64,000 bases of DNA from the NCBI RefSeq assembly GCF_014202315.1, contig NZ_JACHGN010000029.1, positions 1 through 64,000 on the forward strand, in the 5' to 3' direction. The translations under genes and the position numbers were made by a program. The notes beneath the pieces were generated by a model. It made no database searches and was not told the origin of the DNA. It saw only the letters and a program-made list of their open reading frames with translations. This document shows, one piece after another, positions 24,461 through 33,058 of the stretch (positions are counted from its first letter, which is position 1; each line of letters begins with the position of its first letter). The DNA is from Thermocatellispora tengchongensis. GTDB taxonomy: Bacteria > Actinomycetota > Actinomycetes > Streptosporangiales > Streptosporangiaceae.

Positions 24461-25593
24461 CCACCTCCCTCGCTCCCGCCCGGCCGTACGCGCGGCGCGG
24501 CCTGCCGGAGCGGGTGGTGTTCGCCTGCATGGACGCCCACACGCTGGGCGGCATCCAGCGGGTGACCCACACCCTGGCGCAGGGCCTGGCCGGGCGCGGC
24601 TACGAGGTGCACGTGCTGGGCCTGCACCGCTCCCCGGCCCCGTTCCGGTACGTCGAGCGGCCGGCGTACCGCTCGCACGAGATCCACCGCACGCCCATGG
24701 GCCCGGTCGGCCCGCTCGCGCGCCGCCTGGGCGACCGGAGGCTGCGCGCGCTGCTCGACCGGCTCGGCCCGGCGCACATCGTGCTGACCTCGCCGGGCGT
24801 GGTGAGCCGGATGCTGGCGCTGCTGCCGCCGCACATGACCCCGATCGGGCACTACCACGGCTCCTTCGAGCACGCCCAGGGCACCTGGCACCTCGGCTCG
24901 GTGCGCCGCCACTGGGGGCGGCTGGAGCAGTCGGTGTTCCTCAGCCCGGACGACGCGGCCGGCTTCGCCGCGCACGCGCTGCTGCCGCACACCTGGACGA
25001 TCCCGAACCCGCTGCCCGACTGGCCCGCCCGCCCGTCGCCGCTGTCGGCGCCCCGGGTGCTCGGCATCGGGCGGCTGGAGGGCGTCAAGCGGTTCGACCG
25101 GCTGATCTCGGCCTTCGCCCGCGCCGTGCGCACCGGCCGCGACCCGTGGGAGCTGCACCTGATCGGCGACGGCGAGGACGTGCCGCTGCTGCGCGAGCAC
25201 GCCCGCGCCGAGGGGGTCGGCGACCGGGTGGTGTTCCGCGGCCGGGTGCCCGCGGCGCTGATGCGCGCGGAGTACCTGGGCGGGGCGGTGGTCGGGCTGT
25301 CCAGCGAGCACGAGGGGCTGCCGCTGGTGCTGTGCGAGGCCGCCTCGTACGGGGTGCCGGCCGTGGCCTTCGACGTCTCGGGCGGGGTCAGGTCACTGGT
25401 GCGGCACCAGCGCACGGGGCTGCTCGCCCCGCCCGGCGACGTGGACGCGCTCGGTGCGGCGCTCGCCCGCCTGATGGGCTCGGCGGACGAGCGGCGGCGA
25501 ATGGGCGCCGCCGCCCGCGCACACGCCGAGCAGTTCCGGCTGGACCGCGTGCTCGACGGATGGGAGACCCTGTTCGAGCACATCGCGCGATAA
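24457..25593 (+). CDS. GT4-family glycosyltransferase
   Basis: GT-B retaining glycosyltransferase, 378 aa, starting at a GTG that overlaps the previous stop (GTGA). Shows the GGIQRVTHTLAQGL acceptor-side segment (about 29-42), the GxGRLEGVKRFD start of the C-terminal domain (about 205), LIGDGEDVPLL, and the E-x7-E signature EHEGLPLVLCEA (about 288-299). It resembles TagE/poly(glycerol-phosphate) alpha-glucosyltransferases and other cell-wall GT4 enzymes. Co-expression with the TagF fusion suggests that it decorates or extends the same polymer; sugar donor unknown. Confidence 0.88.
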   Translation: MTTSLAPARPYARRGLPERVVFACMDAHTLGGIQRVTHTLAQGLAGRGYEVHVLGLHRSPAPFRYVERPAYRSHEIHRTPMGPVGPLARRLGDRRLRALLDRLGPAHIVLTSPGVVSRMLALLPPHMTPIGHYHGSFEHAQGTWHLGSVRRHWGRLEQSVFLSPDDAAGFAAHALLPHTWTIPNPLPDWPARPSPLSAPRVLGIGRLEGVKRFDRLISAFARAVRTGRDPWELHLIGDGEDVPLLREHARAEGVGDRVVFRGRVPAALMRAEYLGGAVVGLSSEHEGLPLVLCEAASYGVPAVAFDVSGGVRSLVRHQRTGLLAPPGDVDALGAALARLMGSADERRRMGAAARAHAEQFRLDRVLDGWETLFEHIAR

Positions 25594-25711
25594 TTGCGAT
25601 TGCTTCGCAATACGCGGGCTTGGGCGCTCTGCAGGGTCGCGTCTTCCCCTCGTCGCTCCGGTCGCTACGCTCCCTACGCTCCTCAGTCCAGACACGACCC
25701 GCGCCCAAGCC
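25593..25711. terminator. Composite bidirectional terminator between GT4 and sulfotransferase genes
   Basis: A short hairpin ATTGCGA-5 nt-TCGCAAT (25593-25611) overlaps the GT4 stop, followed by a long-range stem GGCTTGGGCGC (25617-25627) with GCGCCCAAGCC (25701-25711), extended inward by GGGTCGxGTC/GACxCGACCC. It lies between convergent genes. Confidence 0.7.
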
Positions 25712-25744
25712 ACCACTACCCGTCTACCGGATGGGGCGCCGGGT

Positions 25745-26806
25745 TCACTTGGCGGCGGCTCTGGTGCCGGCGAGTTCGGGGGAGCCGGTGCGCTGGCGGG
25801 GTACGCCGGTGATGGCGAGCTGGCCCGAGGTGAGCTGGGCGCCGATCGGGTTCTGCTCGCGCATGCGGATGAGGCGGTCGAACGCCTTCTTGCGCAGGCG
25901 CGACAGCTTGCGCCTGGCGGCCATCCGCTCGTACGCCGCGAGCTTGGTCATCGGCGCCTTGGGCGCGCCGGTCACCTCGTACCCGTAGGCGTCCAGGCGC
26001 TCGGCGAGCACGCTCTCGCACAGGGAGATCTCCCACGGCTCAAGCCGGGTGCGCCAGCTCCCGGAGCGGGACGTGGTGACCTCGCCGTGGGTGCGGGAGT
26101 GCCAGGTCTTGCGCTCGGGCACGGCCACGCTGGCCACCAGGTGCGGGCGGCACATGGCCGGGTCGAACTCCTCGCCGATGAACTCGCACAGCGTGCGCAG
26201 GGTGCTCTCGGGGTCGCTGATCAGGTTCTCGTACTGCAGCTCGTGGTAGCTGCCCTTGGGCATGCGCAGCGCGCCGTTGCGGGCGAAGTCGATCGCCTCG
26301 GCCCAGCCGGAGACGGCGCTGTAGATGTTGCCCTTGTACCAGGGCATCTCCTTCAGCGAGGCGACGCAGTCGCGCCCGTCGCGGATCAGGTGGATGAACT
26401 GCGCGTCGGGGAACAGCCGCAGCAGCACATCGACGTTCTGGAAGTACGACGGGCGCTTGTCGCCCCAGCGCGGCTTGCCGAAGCGGGCGGCGTACGCGCG
26501 CAGCACGATGCCGAGCGCCGAGCCGAGCGTCCCCGGGCCCTCCACGATCTGGCGGGAGACCTCGGCGGCGTCCAGGCCCAGCTCGTAGAACCGGGTCTGG
26601 CGGCGGGTGACGATCCACTCGGCCAGGGCGCGCCGCTTGGCCGGGTCGTTCAGGTCGCCGAAGGTGAGCCGCCGGTTGTAGGCCGTCATCACGAACCTGG
26701 TCTCCGGCGGGATGGCCATCCGCGGATGCGAGTGCATCATGAGCTGGAGCAGCGTGGTCCCCGAGCGCGGGCACCCCACGATGAAGATCGGTCGATCCGA
26801 TTGCAT
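25745..26806 (-). CDS. Sulfotransferase family protein (PAPS-dependent)
   Basis: Transfers sulfate from PAPS to a hydroxyl group, probably on a glycan or lipid. The 353-aa protein begins with the 5'-phosphosulfate loop FIVGCPRSGTTLLQ (about 8-21) and has the 3'-phosphate region FIHLIRDGRDCVASL (about 135-149) of the Sulfotransfer_3/1 superfamily. I start at ATG 26806, next to the P-loop, with GGGGG upstream; the frame continues 63 codons further but that part is low-complexity. Same strand as, and downstream of, the CDP-alcohol transferase and GT2 genes, so a sulfated surface polymer is a possibility. Confidence 0.87.
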   Translation of the reverse strand: MQSDRPIFIVGCPRSGTTLLQLMMHSHPRMAIPPETRFVMTAYNRRLTFGDLNDPAKRRALAEWIVTRRQTRFYELGLDAAEVSRQIVEGPGTLGSALGIVLRAYAARFGKPRWGDKRPSYFQNVDVLLRLFPDAQFIHLIRDGRDCVASLKEMPWYKGNIYSAVSGWAEAIDFARNGALRMPKGSYHELQYENLISDPESTLRTLCEFIGEEFDPAMCRPHLVASVAVPERKTWHSRTHGEVTTSRSGSWRTRLEPWEISLCESVLAERLDAYGYEVTGAPKAPMTKLAAYERMAARRKLSRLRKKAFDRLIRMREQNPIGAQLTSGQLAITGVPRQRTGSPELAGTRAAAK

Positions 26807-26918
26807 TGCACAAACCCCCGATGAGATTGCCGCGCGTGCGCGCATGTCGCGTCTCTCGCGTGTCGCGGTAGTGGTGTAGTCGCGTGTGGTGTAGTCGCGT
26901 GTGTGTCTGTGCGCGCCC

Positions 26919-27977
26919 TCAGCGCGCGAGTGGAGTGCCGACGCGGTTCTTCTCGTCCTGCCGCTGGATGCGCCGCATGACCCGCCCGAAGTCACGGGTG
27001 GACATCCACAGCTTGTAGACCAGCGCCGACTCGAAGATCAGCAGCAGCGCCCCCGCCACCCCGATCACGTACGGCACCGCCGCCGGGCCGAGCAGCGGCC
27101 CGACCACGAACACGGCCATCTGGTATTCGATCCCGCTGACCAGGTGGGTGCGGATCCGGTGCGCGAGGAGCATCCCGCGCAGGCGGGTGTACCACGGGAA
27201 GCGGGACTGGAAGCCGTGGTGCAGGCCCTGGTTGGCCCGCGAGCGCAGCCCCCGGCGCGGGCGCTCGGGCGCGTCCCCCGACGCGTTCCCCGTCGCGAGT
27301 CCCGTCCCGAGGCCCGTCCCGAGTCCCGTCGTGAGGCCCGTCGCGGGTCCGGGCACCGCGTGGCCGAGGGCCCCGTCCATGTCGTCGTGGTCGTCGTGGT
27401 CGTCGTGGCCGGCCGTGCGGGCGGCCAGGCGTTCCAGCGCGGCCTGCCGCTGGCCCCCCTCGGCGGAGCTCATCGCGCTGACCAGCTTCTCGCGCATGTT
27501 CCTGCGCACCTTGGCCATCTGCGGGCCGTTGAGGTAGCGGACCAGGTCGAAGGCGATGATCACCCCGGCCAGGAACGCGGCCTCGGGCCGCCCGCCGTGC
27601 TGGAACAGGCCGTAGGCCAGGGCGAAGGCGCAGACCACCATCCGCACCTGGTCCAGGCTGAAGTCCAGCCAGAGGCCGAACGTGGTGCCGTTGCCCTTCA
27701 GCCGGGCGAGCTTGCCGTCCATGCAGTCGGCGATGAAGCCGAGGTGGAAGAACAGCGCGCCGAGCGCCAGGGTGTGCCACTCGCCCAGCGCGAAGCAGAC
27801 GGCGGCGCACATGCCGAACAGGAACGCCGTCGCCGTGAGCGCGTTCGGCGTGATCGACGTACGGGAGGCCAGCACGCGTACGAGCCTGCACGCGATCGGA
27901 TCCACCAACAGCACGGTCCACCAGGCGTCGCGCGGTTTGCACACGGCACGTACGTCCGCCAGCGAGTACGTCGTCAT
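26919..27977 (-). CDS. CDP-alcohol phosphatidyltransferase family membrane protein
   Basis: Integral membrane enzyme joining a CDP-activated alcohol or sugar-phosphate donor to an alcohol acceptor, 352 aa. The full active-site motif is visible: Asp84-x2-Asp87-Gly88-x2-Ala91-Arg92-x8-Gly101-x3-Asp105-x3-Asp109. Six or so membrane helices surround it. Unusually, a ~75-residue insert (about 180-255) contains HDD repeats and a GLGTG repeat run of low complexity. The preferred start is the ATG at 27977; an ATG four codons earlier is possible and neither has a clear ribosome site. In this locus it may make a phosphodiester-linked lipid or polymer precursor; the acceptor is unknown. Confidence 0.85.
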   Translation of the reverse strand: MTTYSLADVRAVCKPRDAWWTVLLVDPIACRLVRVLASRTSITPNALTATAFLFGMCAAVCFALGEWHTLALGALFFHLGFIADCMDGKLARLKGNGTTFGLWLDFSLDQVRMVVCAFALAYGLFQHGGRPEAAFLAGVIIAFDLVRYLNGPQMAKVRRNMREKLVSAMSSAEGGQRQAALERLAARTAGHDDHDDHDDMDGALGHAVPGPATGLTTGLGTGLGTGLATGNASGDAPERPRRGLRSRANQGLHHGFQSRFPWYTRLRGMLLAHRIRTHLVSGIEYQMAVFVVGPLLGPAAVPYVIGVAGALLLIFESALVYKLWMSTRDFGRVMRRIQRQDEKNRVGTPLAR

Positions 27978-28018
27978 GACAGCCAGCATGATGAAGCCGG
28001 ACGGATCGCCATGGGAGC

Positions 28019-29560
28019 CTAGCCACCTTGGGAAACTGTCCTGACTGACTCTTTACCGGTGGCTTTATCTGAGACTTTGTCGGATAGCCCCGCCCGCGCC
28101 CGCTTGGCCCTGCGCAACTGCCGCCGCCGCAGGGTGCCGTGCTTCACCGGGCCCTCGCGGCGCAGCCCGCGCGGCCCGGTCAGCTCCACGTGCAGCGACC
28201 AGCGTCCGCGCAGCTCCTTGACCAGCTTGCGGTTCAGGGTGGCCACGAAGCCGGTGGCGGGGCCGTCGGCGCCGTCCGGGTGCGGGCGGCGGGTGCGGGC
28301 GAACGTCACCACCGGGATGCGTTCCTGCGTGCCCGGTGAGACCAGCCACAGCTTCATGCGCGTGCGTACGTCCTCGGCGTGCCTGATGTAGGCGTAGCCC
28401 TCGATCGCCAGGGACCGGCCGCGCCAGGACACGCGCTCGACGCCGGCGCGCAGCTCCAGCTCCTCGGTCACGTCGTACAGGTGGGCCGGGATGCGCCGGG
28501 CGCGGTCGCCGTAGTACGGGTAGGCGGCGAACCAGCGCGCCTCGCGCAGCCCGCGCGGCACCACCCTGACCCGCCCGCCGTGCTCGCGCCTGGACCGGCG
28601 CACCTCGGCCAGCTCGCCGACCATGCCGTGCCGCAGCAGGTACAGCTCCAGCCGGCGGATCGCGGGCAGCCCGCGCACGGCCTCGCCGTCGATCTGGTCC
28701 ACGTACGCGCCGACCAGGCCGAGCAGGGCGGACCTGTCGGGCTCGGCGGCGGCCTCGACCGCCTTGGCCACGATCGCCAGGTCCCAGGACGCGACCATCC
28801 CGTCGTACGCCGCGAGCAGCGCGGGCGCGCGCCGGGCGAGCAGCGAGCGCGCGGTGCGCACCGAGGCCAGCCGCTCGGCGATGTTGGCCGCCTCGGTGCG
28901 GCGCTGGGTGATCGAGGACGCGCCCGACTCGCGCAGCCGCCAGTGGTAGACGACCTCGGGCACCACGTCCACGGCGGACGCGCGCACGTGCGCCTCCAGG
29001 GCGACCGGCAGGTCCTCGTACAGGCCCGGCGGGAACGACAGGCCGCAGGCGTCCCAGAAGGAGCGCCGGTAGACCTTGTTCCACACCGTGCGGTCGCGGA
29101 CCAGTTTGGGCGCTCGGGTGATGTGGGTGCGTCTGGCCCCGCGCCGGAACGTCCTGGCGTGCAGCGGTGAGGGGCCGAGGGTGCCCGACTCCAGCCGCTG
29201 CACCCCGCCGCAGGCCAGATCGGACCCGCTGTCCTCCAGGGCGCGCACGAGCCGCTCGTACGCGTCGCGCGGGAGCACGTCGTCGGCGTCGGCGAAGGCG
29301 AGGTACCGGCCGGTGGCCGCCTCGATGCCGAGGTTGCGCGCCGGCCCCGGCCCGACGTTGGCGCCGGTGCCGACGAGGACGAACCTGGGGTCCCATGCGG
29401 CGAACACGTCGGCGATGGTCCTGCTGCCGTCGGCGGACCCGTCGTCCACCATGACGACTTCCAGGTCGTCCAGCGTCTGCGAGGCGAGTGAGGTGAGACA
29501 CTCCTCCAGATATGCGACTACGTTATGGAAGGGTACGACAACAGAGAGTAACGGTGCCAT
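28019..29560 (-). CDS. GT2 glycosyltransferase with extra C-terminal module
   Basis: GT-A family 2 transferase, 513 aa. The catalytic domain (about 1-230) starts LLSVVVPFHNVVAYLEECL, with VMVDDGSADGS and ADADD (metal site). The C-terminal half contains a beta-rich module starting near YDVTEELELRAGVERVSW (about 365) that also occurs in the GT2 gene at 35995 and, less clearly, in the TagF fusion. The closing ~40 residues are very basic. First gene of a minus-strand operon with the CDP-alcohol transferase and sulfotransferase; divergent from the pse genes at 29681. Acts at the membrane inner face on an unknown acceptor. Confidence 0.88.
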   Translation of the reverse strand: MAPLLSVVVPFHNVVAYLEECLTSLASQTLDDLEVVMVDDGSADGSRTIADVFAAWDPRFVLVGTGANVGPGPARNLGIEAATGRYLAFADADDVLPRDAYERLVRALEDSGSDLACGGVQRLESGTLGPSPLHARTFRRGARRTHITRAPKLVRDRTVWNKVYRRSFWDACGLSFPPGLYEDLPVALEAHVRASAVDVVPEVVYHWRLRESGASSITQRRTEAANIAERLASVRTARSLLARRAPALLAAYDGMVASWDLAIVAKAVEAAAEPDRSALLGLVGAYVDQIDGEAVRGLPAIRRLELYLLRHGMVGELAEVRRSRREHGGRVRVVPRGLREARWFAAYPYYGDRARRIPAHLYDVTEELELRAGVERVSWRGRSLAIEGYAYIRHAEDVRTRMKLWLVSPGTQERIPVVTFARTRRPHPDGADGPATGFVATLNRKLVKELRGRWSLHVELTGPRGLRREGPVKHGTLRRRQLRRAKRARAGLSDKVSDKATGKESVRTVSQGG

Positions 29561-29680
29561 ACGAATCAGAGTGCCTTCCGGGGCCCTCTCTGCGGCGAAG
29601 GACTACCCGCCGCTTGCCCGGCCTTTGCCCAAGCCTGGGCTTCCCCGTCCACATCCCGAACGATCACTGTCTGCGGCAAA

Positions 29681-30220
29681 ATGAACGCGACGAGTGAGGA
29701 ATACGAGGCCATGCTGCGCGGAATCGCCGACCACGAGCTCGAAACCGTACGCCGCTGGCGCAACCATCCCAAGGTGCGCGCGGCCAGCTTCACCACCCAC
29801 GTCATCCGGCCCGACGAACACGCCCGCTGGTGGGCCGCCGTGCGCGACGACCCGTCGCGGCGGGTGCTGATGTACGAGCACGCCGGCGTCCCGGCCGGGG
29901 TCGTGGCCTTCAGCGGGCTCGACGCCCCCGGCGGCGGTGCGACGTGGGGCTTCTACCTGGACATCGACGGGCTGCTCGCCTCGGGCGAGCTGCTGCGGGC
30001 GTGGTTCGGCTGCGAGCGGGCGGCGGTCGAGCACGCGTTCGGGCCGCTCGGCCTGCTCACGCTGCACGGCGAGGTGCTGGCCGGCAACCGGCAGGTGCGC
30101 GCCCTGCACCGCCGCTTCGGCTTCGCCGAGGTGGGCTCCTACACCCGGGTCATCGACGGCGAGCCGCGCGAGGTCGTACGCGTCCGCCTGGACCGCGACA
30201 ATCGAAGGGAAAGCACGTGA
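29681..30220 (+). CDS. pseH: GNAT N-acetyltransferase, PseH-like
   Basis: Predicted to acetylate the 4-amino group of the UDP-4-amino-4,6-dideoxy-AltNAc intermediate of pseudaminic acid synthesis. The 179-aa GNAT protein has LETVRRWRNHPKVRAASF near the N-terminus, typical of PseH, and the acetyl-CoA region VLAGNRQVRALHRRFGF (about 128-144). It overlaps the pseI-like gene by 4 nt (GTGA), which supports the assignment. The start may instead be the ATG at 29711, nearer the usual family start and preceded by GAGGAATACGAGG. Confidence 0.85.
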   Translation: MNATSEEYEAMLRGIADHELETVRRWRNHPKVRAASFTTHVIRPDEHARWWAAVRDDPSRRVLMYEHAGVPAGVVAFSGLDAPGGGATWGFYLDIDGLLASGELLRAWFGCERAAVEHAFGPLGLLTLHGEVLAGNRQVRALHRRFGFAEVGSYTRVIDGEPREVVRVRLDRDNRREST

Positions 30221-31260
30221 TCTCCATTGCCGGCCGCGCCATCGGCGCGGGACACCCGCCGTTCGTGATCGCCGAGATGTCGGGCAACCACGACGGCGAC
30301 CTCGACCGCGCCCTGGCCATCGTCGACGCGGTGGCCGAGGCGGGCGCCCACGCGCTGAAGCTGCAGACCTACCTGCCCGACACGCTCACCATCGACGCCG
30401 ACGGGCCGGCCTTCCGCATCGGGCGCCGGCACGAGCTGTGGGGCGGCGAGACCCTGTACCGCCTCTTCGAGCGGGCCCACACGCCCTGGGAGTGGCACGA
30501 GCCGCTGTTCGAGCGGGCGGCCAAGCACGGGCTGGTCGCGTTCTCCTCGCCGTTCGACCCGAGCGCGATCGAGCTGCTGGAGTCGCTGGGGGCGCCGGCG
30601 TACAAGATCGCCTCCTCCGAGATCGTGGACCTGCCGCTGATCCGGATGGCCGCGGCCACCGGCAAGCCGCTGATCATCTCCACCGGCATGGCCACGGCCG
30701 AGGAGGTCTGCGCCGCCGTGGCGGCGGCGCGCGAGGCGGGCTGCGACGAGATCGCGGTGCTGTCGTGCACCGCCACCTACCCGGCCCCGCCGCAGGAGAG
30801 CAACCTGGCCGCGCTGCCGCTGCTGGGCGCGCTCACGGGCTGCGTCACCGGGCTGTCGGACCACACGCCGGGCATCGGGACGGCGGTCGCGGCGGTGGCG
30901 CTGGGCGCGTGCGTGATCGAGAAGCACGTCACGCTCTCGCGCGCCGACGGCGGCGTCGATGCCGCGTTCTCGCTGGAGCCGGCCGAGCTGGCCGCGCTGG
31001 TGGCCGAGACCGAGCGCGCCTGGCAGTCGATCGGCGAGGCCCGCATCGGCCCCAAGCCCAGCGAGCGCGAGGGCCTGCGTTTCAGGCGCTCGCTCTACGT
31101 CGTGGCCGACGTGCGCGCCGGCGACCGGGTGACCCCGGCCAACGTGCGCTCCATCCGCCCGGCGGGCGGCCTGCACCCCGACGCCGCCCGCCTGGTCATG
31201 GGCCGCACCTTCACCCGTGACACGCCCAAGGGGACGCCGCTGACCTGGAACTTGATCTAG
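30217..31260 (+). CDS. pseI: Pseudaminic acid synthase (NeuB family)
   Basis: Condenses phosphoenolpyruvate with 6-deoxy-AltdiNAc to give pseudaminic acid. The 347-aa protein has the NeuB TIM-barrel (about 1-270) with FVIAEMSGNHDGDLDRAL, KLQTYLPDTLT, KIASSEIVDLPLI and GLSDHTPGIGTAVAAVALG, then a C-terminal SAF/antifreeze-like domain (about 285-347). GTG 30217 has AAGGGA ahead and overlaps pseH. The EMSGNH form and the neighbours favour pseudaminate over sialate or legionaminate. Its 3' end overlaps the convergent pseG gene by 50 nt. Confidence 0.92.
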   Translation: MISIAGRAIGAGHPPFVIAEMSGNHDGDLDRALAIVDAVAEAGAHALKLQTYLPDTLTIDADGPAFRIGRRHELWGGETLYRLFERAHTPWEWHEPLFERAAKHGLVAFSSPFDPSAIELLESLGAPAYKIASSEIVDLPLIRMAAATGKPLIISTGMATAEEVCAAVAAAREAGCDEIAVLSCTATYPAPPQESNLAALPLLGALTGCVTGLSDHTPGIGTAVAAVALGACVIEKHVTLSRADGGVDAAFSLEPAELAALVAETERAWQSIGEARIGPKPSEREGLRFRRSLYVVADVRAGDRVTPANVRSIRPAGGLHPDAARLVMGRTFTRDTPKGTPLTWNLI

Positions 31261-32215
31261 ACAGCGCGAGCAGCGCGTCGGCGACCCGGGAGCGCCCGTG
31301 CCCGTCGATCAGCGCGCGCCCCGGGCCACCGAGCCGCGCCCGCGCGCCCGGGGCGGCCAGCTCGGCCAGCAGCGCCCGCAGCACCGGCACGGCGGCCTCG
31401 GGGTCGGCGCCGAGCCCGGTGGCCAGCCCGTTGCCGACCACCGCCTCGTAGCCCACGAGCTGGTTGGCCGCCACCCAGGTGAGCGCGGCCGGCACCCCGA
31501 GATACAGCAGCTCCCAGGTCGCCGACCCGGCCGCGGTGAGCACCAGGTCGGCCCGCGCCATCAGCGCCGGCAGCTCGTCGGTGGGCGGGATGACGGTCAT
31601 CCCGGGGTACGCCGGCGCGTCGCCGACGGCCGTGCACACGCACGGCACGCCGGTGTCGGCCAGGGCCCGCAGCCACCGCCCGGTCACCCCGGCCGCGTCG
31701 GTGCCGCCGAAGAAGCACAGCACCCGCGGCGGCGCGGCGGCGTCGGGCCGCACCTCGCCGCCCTCGCGGACCACGTCGTCGCGCAGCAGGGCGTAGCGGG
31801 CCCCGGCCAGCACGGGCGTGCCGGGGTCGTACCTGGCCTCCGCGCCGAGGTTCTGGTCCAGGTACAGGTCGGCCTCCTGCCGCGGCTCGGGGGCGTCGAT
31901 CACGTGCAGCACGGGCACGCCCGCCCCCCGCAGCGCGGCCCCGGTGCCCTCGGGCAGGTCGTAGCGGTCGAGCACCACCACGCCCAGCCCCAGCGCCGTG
32001 GCCTGCGCGGCGAACCGGGCGGGCTCGGCCGCGGCGGGCAGCAGCGACAGCCTGCGCCGCCACAACTGCGCCCGCGCCCACTCCACCCCGCCGAGGTCGC
32101 CCAGGAACAGCACCTCGGCCCCGCGGGCCACCAGTTCCTCCGCCAGCGCCACGCACCGCACCAGGTGGCCGACGCCGATCCCGCGCCCCGCGTCGCAGCG
32201 AACTCCCACTCGCAC
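31211..32215 (-). CDS. pseG: UDP-sugar hydrolase PseG
   Basis: Removes UDP from UDP-2,4-diacetamido-2,4,6-trideoxy-altropyranose before the PseI step. The 334-aa GT-B-like protein has the PseG N-terminal pattern VRCDAGRGIGVGHLVRCVALA and the C-terminal LTAAGSATWELLYLGVPAAL nucleotide-sugar region (about 226-245). GTG 32215 follows AGGAGG at about 10 nt and lies 6 nt after the PseF gene on the same strand. The last ~15 residues are Ser/Ala-rich and read through the 3' end of pseI on the opposite strand. Confidence 0.9.
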   Translation of the reverse strand: MRVGVRCDAGRGIGVGHLVRCVALAEELVARGAEVLFLGDLGGVEWARAQLWRRRLSLLPAAAEPARFAAQATALGLGVVVLDRYDLPEGTGAALRGAGVPVLHVIDAPEPRQEADLYLDQNLGAEARYDPGTPVLAGARYALLRDDVVREGGEVRPDAAAPPRVLCFFGGTDAAGVTGRWLRALADTGVPCVCTAVGDAPAYPGMTVIPPTDELPALMARADLVLTAAGSATWELLYLGVPAALTWVAANQLVGYEAVVGNGLATGLGADPEAAVPVLRALLAELAAPGARARLGGPGRALIDGHGRSRVADALLALSRSSSRSAASPWACHG

Positions 32216-32221
32216 GGCCGC

Positions 32222-32953
32222 TCACGCCTCCTGCAGCGACTTCTGCCGGACGTGGGCGTTGAGCTCGGCCACCTCGGGGTGGAGGTGCAGCCAGTCGATC
32301 AGTTCGGCGACCGAGACCGGCTGGTCGCCGAACTTGGCCACGATCCGCTGGATGACCTGCCAGTCGGGCTCGGTGTCCAGGGTGACGCGGAGGTGGGCGG
32401 CCGAGGGGTGGTGGGTGAGGCCGAGGACCCGGAAGCGGCCGGGATGGGTGTAGACGTAGGAGGTCACGTGGGCGCGGTGGTAGCCGCGGGCCTTGCGGTC
32501 GGCCTCCTCCAGCGCCTCGCGGCCGACGATCTCGACGTCGGTGCCGCGCGGCAGGGCGGGCGGCAGCGACGTGCTGAGGTAGTCCAGGCCGGGCACCACG
32601 CGGAAGACCTCGGCGGCCTCGCGGATGACGTCGGGGTCGAGCAGCGGGCAGTCGGCGGTGAAGCGCATCACGGCCCCGCAGCGGGCGTCGTCCTCGACCA
32701 CGCGCATGAACCTGGTGAGCACGTCGTCGCGGGGCCCGCGGTAGCAGGCGACGCCCAGGCGGGCGCACTCGGCGGCCACCGCGTCGTCCGGCGGCTCGGC
32801 GGTGGTGGCCACGGCCAGGCCGTCGAGCGAGCCGGCGGCGCGCGCCGCGCGTACGACCCAGCCGAGCACGGACCTGCCGGACAGCTCGCGCAGCACCTTG
32901 CCCGGCAGCCGCGAGGACCCCATCCGAGCCTGGATGATCCCGACAATCCGCAT
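32222..32953 (-). CDS. pseF: CMP-pseudaminic acid cytidylyltransferase (PseF/SpsF-like)
   Basis: Activates the nine-carbon sugar with CTP. The 243-aa nucleotidyltransferase begins IVGIIQARMGSSRLPGKVL (about 3-21), the signature of the PseF/SpsF cytidylyltransferase family, and has the FTADCPLLDPDVI segment (about 97-109). It forms a two-gene unit with pseG and is divergent from pseB across a 105-bp promoter region. In context with PseB/C/H/G/I the pseudaminate assignment is stronger than sequence alone allows. Confidence 0.88.
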   Translation of the reverse strand: MRIVGIIQARMGSSRLPGKVLRELSGRSVLGWVVRAARAAGSLDGLAVATTAEPPDDAVAAECARLGVACYRGPRDDVLTRFMRVVEDDARCGAVMRFTADCPLLDPDVIREAAEVFRVVPGLDYLSTSLPPALPRGTDVEIVGREALEEADRKARGYHRAHVTSYVYTHPGRFRVLGLTHHPSAAHLRVTLDTEPDWQVIQRIVAKFGDQPVSVAELIDWLHLHPEVAELNAHVRQKSLQEA

Positions 32954-33058
32954 CGATGCCTCATTCTCCTGTGTGACCGTGCGTCTCCATTCGGTCGCGC
33001 TATGCTACCGGCTCCGGGGGCGACTACCGCGGGTAGTCACGAATTCCAGGGGGCTTGC

